A DNA stretch of 61,290 nucleotides from Streptomyces soli (GTDB taxonomy: Bacteria > Actinomycetota > Actinomycetes > Streptomycetales > Streptomycetaceae), in contig NZ_RJVR01000056.1 in assembly GCF_003999195.1 (NCBI RefSeq), forward strand, positions 1-61,290, written 5' to 3'. The translations under genes were made by a program, and so were the position numbers. Of the stretch, positions 16,506-22,786 are shown one piece after another. Every line of letters begins with the position of its first letter. Within the stretch, counting starts at the first letter, position 1. The notes below the pieces were generated by a model. The model was not told the origin of the DNA. It searched no databases and saw nothing but the letters and a program-made list of their open reading frames with translations.

Positions 16506-16865
16506 CAGGCAGAGGGTAACCAGGGCTTCCCAAACAGGGGACCGTCGAACACGGGTTGTCCCATATCCCGCGCGAATTCCACGATGTCGTCATAGTCAAA
16601 GTGATCGGCCTGCTCCGGCCGGTCGGCCTTGAGTGCCTCGCTCATTTCACGGGTTAGCCGGTGGCCGTTGATCAGGGGCCAGCCATCCGGGCCTGGCTGG
16701 ATGGAGACCTTCTTGACACCGAGGACGTCGGGTCGCCAGTCTCCCTCCTTTGGGCTGAGGGATCATCTTCGCCATGGTGGCCTGGAGATCGTCCTCCGTG
16801 CGTACCTCGTGGAAGGTAACCAACGGCCTCTCCGGGCGCGGCTTGTTCGGCCTCCTGCGTCCCAT
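16489..16865 (-). pseudogene. frameshifted plasmid-type gene of unknown function
   Basis: The first frame starts MGRRRPNKPRPERPLVTFHE and runs to QATMAKMIPQPKGG. Coding character then passes to another frame: DWRPDVLGVKKVSIQPGPDG, then INGHRLTREMSEALKADR, DYDDIVEFARDMGQPVFDGP and KPWLPSAW. A one-base change near 16752 would join them into about 125 residues. The shift site contains AAAGGAGGGAG, so recoding or an assembly error cannot be excluded. The product is soluble and I recognise no family. Its 3' end runs into iteron cluster A. Confidence 0.45.
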
Positions 16866-16900
16866 GTCTGGTGTCCTCGTCCCATGTCTGGTGTCCTCCC
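16861..16900 (+). repeat. 20-bp tandem repeat at the start of the frameshifted gene
   Basis: CCCATGTCTGGTGTCCTC is repeated with a 20-base period (16861 and 16881; only the two trailing bases differ). It overlaps the start region of the minus-strand gene and may be a regulator-binding pair. Confidence 0.7.
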
Positions 16901-16953
16901 TGAGCGTGGATGATGACGACGGACACGGTACCGAGTGTCCTGTCGCACTGAGC

Positions 16954-17000
16954 CTGTCGGATTCTCACTGCTTCTCGTTCGTGCTGTCGGATTCTCATTG
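16954..17000 (+). repeat. 17-bp direct repeats, 30-base period
   Basis: CTGTCGGATTCTCACTG (16954) and CTGTCGGATTCTCATTG (16984) differ at one base and are exactly 30 bases apart. They lie between the HEAT-repeat gene and the frameshifted gene, upstream of the latter. An operator role is plausible. Confidence 0.7.
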
Positions 17001-17090
17001 CGTCGCGCGCTGAGCGACGACGTTTGCCCCGTACACAGCGGACTGCGGACAGGCTTTATTCTTGGACCAGATCAGCCGGTGGCCGTGTGA

Positions 17091-18260
17091 TCAGAGCAGG
17101 GCTCGGATGGCGTCGCGCTGCTCTGGCAGGCCGACTTCCCTGAGCCAGCGGAATTTGTTGCCAATGTTCCCCCAGCAGTTGTCATTGGCGGTGACGGCTT
17201 TCAGAAGCTCTCGTTGCGCGGCCGACAGTGGCAGGCCGGGGCTGTAGCCGGTGGGAAAGGCTTTGACGAGCAGCGGACCCCAGTCGCGGTCGACGGTGTA
17301 GTCGCTGGCGAGCGGTATCAGGGCCATGGCTGCCGGAGCTAGGTCTTCGAAGGCGTCGACGCGGTCAAGGACGGCCTTCAGGAGGGTGAAGCGGAGCCAG
17401 CCGTCGAATTGAGGGAGTGGGTCGGGGAACCAGTGGTCTGCCTCGACCGGGTTTTGCAGGGCTTCGAGCAGGACGGCAGTGGCGCGTGGCATGTGCGCGC
17501 ATCCTGTGGCCAGAGCGGCGCAGGCGCGCACGGCTGGATCAGGATCGTTGAGGAGGCCGGTGGTGTCCTGGCCCCAGGCGCCCATGGCCAGAGCTGCAGA
17601 GGAGCGTTCTCGGCGGCTGCCGTCCGCTGCGAGAACGCTACGCAGGCGGTGGGCGGCGTGGGGAAGGAGCTCGGTGAGGTCGGGTGCCTTCAGAAGCAGG
17701 GTGACCGCTCCGAGGGCTGCCTCTCGGGTGTCCGGATGCGGATCGTCGAGGAACGGTTCGACCGCGTCGTAGAGCTCGCGTCGGATACTCCGGCATGCGT
17801 GGATCGCTTCGAGCTCGTCTTCGTCCTCGCCGTCGTACTCATCCCCGTACTCGTCCTCGCTGCCGGGGTCCTCGCCGTAGGAGGCCGAGTCGGCAATCTG
17901 GCCGAGCCAGTCGAGTAGTGCGGCCCGTAGGGGTCGAGTCCGGTCGTCCCAGGGGAAGAAGCTCTCGTGCTCGGCCAAAGTCTGGGGGTGGGTCAGGATC
18001 GCTGCGACGAACAGTGCGGCCGGCGGGGTGGAGCTGTACAAGGATCCTTGATGCAACACGGACATATCGAGCATTCCCAGTGCCTCGGCCTGCACCTCGG
18101 GATCTTCGTTCAGGAGTTGACACAGGTACGGCGGGGTGTCCTCGGCGCTCCCATATGCATGCTGCAGGGCGCCCCATTCGGTTGCCATGAGCAGCTCTCT
18201 GGCCGTCGAAGGCAGTCCAGACCAGATGGGGGCACCACGTTCCTCGTCTCGATTCGTCAC
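17091..18260 (-). CDS. HEAT-repeat protein
   Basis: An approximately 389-residue protein is taken from GTG 18260 with AGGG upstream; the frame opens at 18326. It begins VTNRDEERGAPIWSGL and reads EWGALQHAYGSAEDTPPYLC. Paired helices follow: EDPEVQAEALGMLDMSVLHQ, DPHPDTREAALGAVTLLL and NDPDPAVRACAALATGCAHM. These are HEAT-like repeats that form a superhelical protein-binding scaffold. A very acidic insert (EDPGSEDEYGDEYDGEDEDE) lies near residue 140. No enzyme motif is present. It sits between the two iteron clusters, which ties it to the plasmid-like module. Similar proteins are common in Streptomyces without known function. Confidence 0.7.
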   Translation of the reverse strand: MTNRDEERGAPIWSGLPSTARELLMATEWGALQHAYGSAEDTPPYLCQLLNEDPEVQAEALGMLDMSVLHQGSLYSSTPPAALFVAAILTHPQTLAEHESFFPWDDRTRPLRAALLDWLGQIADSASYGEDPGSEDEYGDEYDGEDEDELEAIHACRSIRRELYDAVEPFLDDPHPDTREAALGAVTLLLKAPDLTELLPHAAHRLRSVLAADGSRRERSSAALAMGAWGQDTTGLLNDPDPAVRACAALATGCAHMPRATAVLLEALQNPVEADHWFPDPLPQFDGWLRFTLLKAVLDRVDAFEDLAPAAMALIPLASDYTVDRDWGPLLVKAFPTGYSPGLPLSAAQRELLKAVTANDNCWGNIGNKFRWLREVGLPEQRDAIRALL

Positions 18261-18554
18261 ATGCACACCCTGCCGAACAGCACTGACAACCGGTTGCACC
18301 GGGGTGCCGGGGGTCCCCGCAGGCATGTCTCACCTGTTGCCGCCTTTGGGCGGTTCTGTGAACCACCCTCCACGAAAGCCAGGTCGTTTGAGAACCCCGA
18401 GCCTCCGTCTTCTCAAACGGCCTGGCATCCCAGCAGGTCGACGGCTCGCTATCTGACAGATGCAATTCGACAGGACACCGAGGAAGCCCTTCACCGGCCC
18501 CGGAAACCCGGCCCTGGGACGTCGGCCTGGTGGTGCACACATGGCAGCGCGGCA

Positions 18555-18620
18555 GTGAAAGTCACATGTCGGCGGCAGTGAAAGTCACACCACCAGGGCT
18601 TCGGCGGCAGTGAAAGTCAC
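18555..18620 (+). repeat. iteron cluster B beside the replication-type gene
   Basis: Three perfect GTGAAAGTCAC cores lie at 18555, 18578 and 18610, each preceded by CGGCA or GGCGGCA. Spacings are 23 and 32 bases. They lie about 90 bases downstream of the Rep-like gene and share their core with cluster A at 16446. A replication origin or autoregulatory array is the natural reading. Confidence 0.75.
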
Positions 18621-18707
18621 ACAATGAATACCAGGAACAGTAATAGATACCGGGAAGGTTAAAGAATGCCGGGAAACCACCGCGCAGGGCGCGGTAAGGG
18701 GAAGAGA

Positions 18708-19781
18708 TCACACCGCAACCTCTTCCAACTCCTCCTCGACTTCCTCCTTCTCTTCTAGGTCTTCCATCCGCTGGGACCGCTGGGACCTCAACTTGGCGGT
18801 GAGTGCCGCCTGTGCGGCCTTCTTCTCGGCATCCCTGCGTTCCTCTGCCCTACGGCGTTCCTCTTCCGCCTCGCGGCGTGCATCCGCCCTACGGCTGGCC
18901 ACCACTGCGAACTTCTCAAGCCTGGCTAGATTGCGGGCGTGCTGCTCGTCCTGGGCCTGCTCGGCCTGGGCCTGCTCGGCCTGGGCCTGCTCGGCCCTGA
19001 TCTTCCTGCCGGATAGCTCTGTTGGCACCGTGTAGACCTTCACGCCATTCCATTCCGTCTGGCCGGTGGGGAGCAGCAGGCCAGCCGACACCAGACGCTT
19101 GATCGACCTGGCGACTGTCTCCCTCTTGAGTCCTGTCATCTCTGCGATGGTTTTGGCCGATGGGTAGATTTTCTTCGACCTCAGAAACGACCGCAGGGCG
19201 GTCCACACCAGGAAGTCCGTGTCTCCTTGCCTTCCCTTGGGCAGCGCTGCTTCGACGGCCACGGGAACGTGGATGTAGGGGAACTCCGTCCCCCTCCGGG
19301 TCATCATCTTTTCGCGGACGGACCGTGCCCCGCTGTCGATGAGAGTTGCAGTGGCCCGCTCTTTGGCCCGCTCTTCCCTCCAGGTGCGCCGGTTTGCCAT
19401 TTCCGCTTCCATCTTCGAGATGAACGCGTTGACCCCGTCGGGGTCGTACTCATAGGCGGGGTCGTAGTCATCGGCGGTGACAGAGAGCCGGTACCAGGGG
19501 AGCCAGATGCGGTTGGTGTGCTCAATTCCGGTATTCGGGTCGACGGCCGCCCAACCAACATCCTTAATGGCCTTGAGGCTGTCCCTGGCTGCGCGTTCCT
19601 TGATCTCCCAGATTGCGGCCAGGTCCTTGATGGTTGAGGTTATGTAGTCCCGCTTTCCGGCGAAGCGCTCCAAGATGAACCACTGGCGGAAGTGTGTCGG
19701 CCGGAGGTCGCTGAGCATGTCTCGCGGCACCATGCCGTAAGGGTGCTTGTCAGTGGCCGCATCGTTCGTGGTTGAATACAT
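18708..19781 (-). CDS. plasmid replication-type protein with two winged helices
   Basis: A 357-residue protein begins MYSTTNDAATDKHPYGMVPR. Residues about 20-100 form a winged-helix domain (STIKDLAAIWEIKERAARDS), and residues 205-255 form a second helix-turn-helix (SAKTIAEMTGLKRETVARSI then KRLVSAGLLLPTG). Two tandem winged helices plus flanking iterons is the plan of iteron-binding Rep proteins (RepA/RepE type), which melt the origin and load the helicase. The tail contains tandem AEQAQ repeats (263-280) and a charged coiled coil ending in a glutamate-rich stretch. No polymerase or helicase motif is present. Assignment as Rep is inferred from architecture and iterons, not from a recognised family. 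Confidence 0.6.
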   Translation of the reverse strand: MYSTTNDAATDKHPYGMVPRDMLSDLRPTHFRQWFILERFAGKRDYITSTIKDLAAIWEIKERAARDSLKAIKDVGWAAVDPNTGIEHTNRIWLPWYRLSVTADDYDPAYEYDPDGVNAFISKMEAEMANRRTWREERAKERATATLIDSGARSVREKMMTRRGTEFPYIHVPVAVEAALPKGRQGDTDFLVWTALRSFLRSKKIYPSAKTIAEMTGLKRETVARSIKRLVSAGLLLPTGQTEWNGVKVYTVPTELSGRKIRAEQAQAEQAQAEQAQDEQHARNLARLEKFAVVASRRADARREAEEERRRAEERRDAEKKAAQAALTAKLRSQRSQRMEDLEEKEEVEEELEEVAV

Positions 19782-19914
19782 GAGGTACCTTCTGTTTGGT
19801 TGGTCGGCCCGGTCCTCTGCTTCGCGGCGTTGGGATCGGGCCGATTGCGTTTCCTAGGTAGTCTCGCTGGACGCGGACAATCCTTGGTAATGGCCAACCA
19901 GGAAGGGCGCACCA

Positions 19915-20175
19915 ATGACCGTGATATCGCTGGACGACTACCGACGCCGGAAGGGTCTCCCCGTTCCCCAGATTTCGTCCCCCTCTCCGGCCGGGCCGGA
20001 ATGTTCGGAGGTCGGCTGCTCCCGGCCGGTGCACGCAACGGGCTTGTGCAACCCCTGCTACTCGCGGCAGTGGAGGGAGCGCCGGAGAGCAGCTGGTCTC
20101 CCAACCAAGTCCCCGGTGCGGCCTCGACGTCGGCCCGTGCTGCGAGCGCATCGTGGCTGGGAGCTGCTGGGCTGA
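19915..20175 (+). CDS. small zinc-knuckle protein
   Basis: An 86-residue basic protein starts MTVISLDDYRRRKGLPVPQI, with GGAAGGG upstream of ATG. The centre carries CSEVGCSRPVHATGLCNPCY, a C-x4-C-x8-C-x2-C zinc-binding knuckle like that of HNH or recombination-associated small proteins. The rest is arginine-rich. It is divergent from the Rep-like gene and separated by about 130 bases that must hold both promoters. A related knuckle occurs in the gene at 32242. Confidence 0.6.
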   Translation: MTVISLDDYRRRKGLPVPQISSPSPAGPECSEVGCSRPVHATGLCNPCYSRQWRERRRAAGLPTKSPVRPRRRPVLRAHRGWELLG

Positions 20176-20205
20176 TCGCTGCGCCAGGCCGGGAGGATGG
20201 CCGGC

Positions 20206-20316
20206 ATGAGCGAGCACACGAGTGATGCGGGGGGTGGTGCAGCAGACGTCAGGCCTTGGCCGGACGCGGCTGTACTGCCGGAGGTCCTTCAGGAAGTGGG
20301 TGTACGAGTCCCGTAG
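20206..20316 (+). CDS. 36-residue ORF
   Basis: GGGAGG stands 9 bases before ATG; an in-frame ATG at 20197 is too close. The product begins MSEHTSDAGGGAADVRPWPD and ends EVGVRVP. It follows the zinc-knuckle gene by 30 bases and may be co-transcribed. Reading continues in another frame (SFRKWVYESRRDAQIAVEVA) to about 20404, so it could be the intact start of a frameshifted longer gene. Confidence 0.4.
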   Translation: MSEHTSDAGGGAADVRPWPDAAVLPEVLQEVGVRVP

Positions 20317-20407
20317 GGATGCGCAGATCGCGGTGGAGGTCGCCGGGGCTTCGAAATCGTTACGTGACATAACGGGTGCGCCCTGCTCCCCTCCCGGCCC
20401 CGGCTGA

Positions 20408-20829
20408 CCGTCGTCGGCCTCTCAGGCACGGCACGTTGCAATGTGGAAGGCATAGAGCCCGCGGAGTGCCGTAGCGGCCCATAAAGGCCCCTCTGGCGGC
20501 CGCAAAAGGGTCCGGCGGACACCAAGGCTTCTGCGTCCGCCCAGGCGGCCTGCAGGGCCCTGACGCCGTTTTCGCAGCCCCTGCTTGAATCTTCTTTTGA
20601 GGACGACCCTAGCTAGGGGCCCCGTGGCAGCAGTCTTGCAGGCATGCCCTGCAGGCAGCTGCGGCGGCCCCCCTAGGCCCGGCGCATTCCGCTGCAACCA
20701 CCGCCCGGTAGCAGCCGTCGAGCTTGACCTACTGGTCGAGCCCGACGGTCGCGCCCATCGCTCAGTACTCGGCAATGCGTGCCAGATTGACCTGTCAGGC
20801 GTGAGCTGGGCGGCGCGGTCGCGGACTCT
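20408..20829. other. intergenic, palindrome-rich
   Basis: No gene is supported. The stretch contains the 12-base palindrome CCCTAGCTAGGG (about 20608) and a TGCAGG...CCTGCA inverted pair near 20637-20655. Its role is unknown. Confidence 0.35.
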
Positions 20830-21020
20830 TCAGTAGTACTCCAGTAATACTCCGCAGACTCGGCGGCGCCGGCCAGGTCCCGCAGGACGTGGGCCAGGCA
20901 CAACTGGTGTGTCAGGTCGCCCAGTTACCTGCTGTCGTAGTTCTGGTAGCGGTCGTGGACGATGACCGCGTCGGGCTCCAGCTCGGTGAAGACGAACGCG
21001 CGGAAGGACCTCATTCGCCG
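20830..21020 (-). pseudogene. IS66 transposase remnant
   Basis: The minus-strand frame reads FRAFVFTELEPDAVIVHDRY QNYD, then a stop codon, then LGDLTHQLCLAHVLRDLAGA AE. These are the second-Asp and following segments of an IS66 transposase. The rest of the element is gone, and the sequence differs from the intact IS66 at 8597. Confidence 0.7.
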
Positions 21021-21305
21021 ATGCTGAGGTGATCTCCAAGACCACGCATGGGGTGTTGCCTCCGCGTCTGAGTAGGGGCATCTCTCAAGGTACCGACGGC
21101 GTGGTGAAACCGGGCGACTGATCTCAGTCGCTCACCACCAGGGCCAGCGTGCGGCGCGGAACAAGGGACCACCCGGACGGAATGTCCGGGTCTGATGCGC
21201 TGGGACTCGACGCTGCCCGCGGTGTCCGACTACCCGGTCACACCACCCGATCGAGTGAGAACGATGGCATGGCAGCAGAAATCGAACACGTGATTGAATT
21301 CGGAC
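21021..21305. other. no gene seen
   Basis: No supported gene. Sequence upstream of the ORF at 21306 probably holds its promoter, but I cannot point to -35/-10 boxes. Confidence 0.3.
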
Positions 21306-21653
21306 ATGGCCCACACCGCTTTCCCGTCCGACCTGGTGCAGACCCAGCGCGACTGGAACCGCACCTACGCACGGCTCGCCGGGGACCCGGCTCACGCCGC
21401 GCTCCTCCGACGCCGCCTGCTGTGGCTGTCCTCCCGCCTGCTCTGGCACCCGTTCTGGCGAACCGACCCAGGCCGCTCCCCCGCCGCGCGCGTGGAACTG
21501 CGCCACCAGGCCCGCGTACCGGAAACCCAGACAGAGGAGGAGGGGAGTCTCCATGACCGATCGCAGCACCGAGACAAGACTGAGAATCTTGCGCTGCATC
21601 ACGTAGTGGATCGTCGAACGCGGAGAGGGACCCACGATCCGGGAAATCGGTAA
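21306..21653 (+). CDS. conserved hypothetical protein
   Basis: A 115-residue basic protein starts [20 protein letters not shown] and continues [21 protein letters not shown] recognise this as a recurrent Streptomyces family of unknown function in which the first 75 residues are conserved (Q-T-Q-x-x-W and W-H-P-[FY]-W). The C-terminal 40 residues overlap the start of the next gene and may be non-native. The following gene encodes a LexA-like DNA-binding domain, and the pair looks like an operon. Confidence 0.6.
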   Translation: MAHTAFPSDLVQTQRDWNRTYARLAGDPAHAALLRRRLLWLSSRLLWHPFWRTDPGRSPAARVELRHQARVPETQTEEEGSLHDRSQHRDKTENLALHHVVDRRTRRGTHDPGNR

Positions 21654-21768
21654 GCAAGTCGGCCTCTCCAGCACCTCATCCGTGCTCCATCAACTCCGCA
21701 AACTGGAAGAAGAAGGAGCGATCAGCCGCACCGAACAGGGATGGCGCTCCACCCGCCCCGGCGGCTGA
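21553..21768 (+). pseudogene. LexA-like DNA-binding protein with an amber codon
   Basis: The frame from ATG 21553 reads [40 protein letters not shown] and [19 protein letters not shown], then ends WRSTRPGG. The TAG at 21604-21606 replaces what is usually a Gln-like position in the LexA winged helix; one C-to-T change would explain it. The rest is intact. Only the DNA-binding domain is present, with no peptidase half, as in short LexA-like regulators of Streptomyces. Confidence 0.75.
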
Positions 21769-21857
21769 CGGCATGATGGATGAGCAGAACACCCAGCACG
21801 GGTACCGATCATGGCCCGACCAGACGCCGCTGCCGAGTTTGCCTTTCTTGCATCACC

Positions 21858-22060
21858 TCAACGCTTTTCGGACACCCCCGGACCATTTCCGCGAGCTGCT
21901 GAAGGCTTGAAGACCTGCGGGCTGGCACCCAGCCGGACCAGCGGGCGAGGGAACGCTGCTCCTCCGGAGTCGCCGGCCGCTGCCCCTGCTCCAGGCGGTG
22001 AAGGATCTCGATAGCGGCGATGTTCGCCTTCACCCGGTTGAGCGGCCTGGCGGGAGCGAA
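21858..22060 (-). pseudogene. large helicase/methylase N-terminal remnant
   Basis: NRVKANIAAIEILHRLEQGQ followed by RPATPEEQRSLARWSGW is the hallmark start of large phage/plasmid N6-methylase-helicase proteins. After a shift PQVFKPSA follows. Only about 65 residues survive on the minus strand. Confidence 0.55.
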
Positions 22061-22125
22061 GCGGCTCCCCGTTGGCCGGAGGCTCGAAGTACGGGGTAGC
22101 CGCTTCCTGCTCGGGGTACCAAAGG

Positions 22126-22440
22126 TCACAGTGGAGGCAGAGACACGCGCGGCATGTCCTTCGTCTCCGTTCCCGGCTCCTTCTCCATCCCATACACCAT
22201 CTCCTGCAGCACCATCGACCTTGCCCGGAACCTGGCGTTCTTCACCTCGCCGGCGCGCTCCACCACGTCTGTTCCCTCCCGCAGCGTCGGCACCAGATCG
22301 TCCGCCACCTCGCCGATCTGCTCCACGATCTCCTCCGACCTCCCCCGCACGAACTCCTCCAGGCCGGTGTTGCCCATCCGCTCCACCTCGGCCGGCCGGT
22401 ACGTCCGCCAGAACGTCCGCACTAGATCTTCGTACGCCAC
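22126..22440 (-). CDS. hypothetical protein, helical
   Basis: A 104-residue protein is taken from GTG 22440 with GAGGAGAGGGG upstream. It reads VAYEDLVRTFWRTYRPAEVE, then GLEEFVRGRSEEIVEQIGEV and a C-terminal coiled-coil-like helix (NARFRARSMVLQEMVYGMEK). No motif is recognised. It lies just 5' of the helicase/methylase remnant on the same strand, so the two were probably one operon before decay. Confidence 0.5.
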   Translation of the reverse strand: MAYEDLVRTFWRTYRPAEVERMGNTGLEEFVRGRSEEIVEQIGEVADDLVPTLREGTDVVERAGEVKNARFRARSMVLQEMVYGMEKEPGTETKDMPRVSLPPL

Positions 22441-22621
22441 TGCTCGTGCCCCTCTCCTCTGATCGGCCAGCGCCTGCCGCGCTACGCCCAAGTTCTCACG
22501 CACGAGGGGCGCATCCTCCTCACCCCCGTCGCACGGCACACGGCACACGGCACACGGCAACACACTGACCGGCTGCGAGCAGTACCAGTACCCTTGGCGT
22601 GCCGCTCACTGTCGCGGCTAG

Positions 22622-22782
22622 GAGCGTGTCCCCGTAACGGGGTTAGCGCGTTCCCGGGGGGGCGTGCGAGCCATCAAATGGCCGCGAAAGACCATCCAGT
22701 GGAGGGTCATCGCTCCGGCGGGGGCCAGAATCGGCCCCGTGTGGAGGTCATTTTCGCCGGGAACCATTACTCACCCACGCTC
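22622..22782. mobile_element. possible IS5-type MITE
   Basis: Short inverted ends GAGCGTG and CACGCTC enclose 161 bp and are flanked on both sides by CTAG (22618-22621 and 22783-22786). CTAG duplications are seen with some IS5-family elements. It contains no ORF and touches the stop codon of the DUF499 gene. The inverted repeat is short, so this is tentative. Confidence 0.4.
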
Positions 22783-22786
22783 CTAG

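Noticed and set aside
18916..19000. Tandem repeats encoding AEQAQ as a minisatellite or DNA-binding array
   Set aside because: They lie inside the Rep-like coding frame and keep the frame; simplest explained as a protein repeat.
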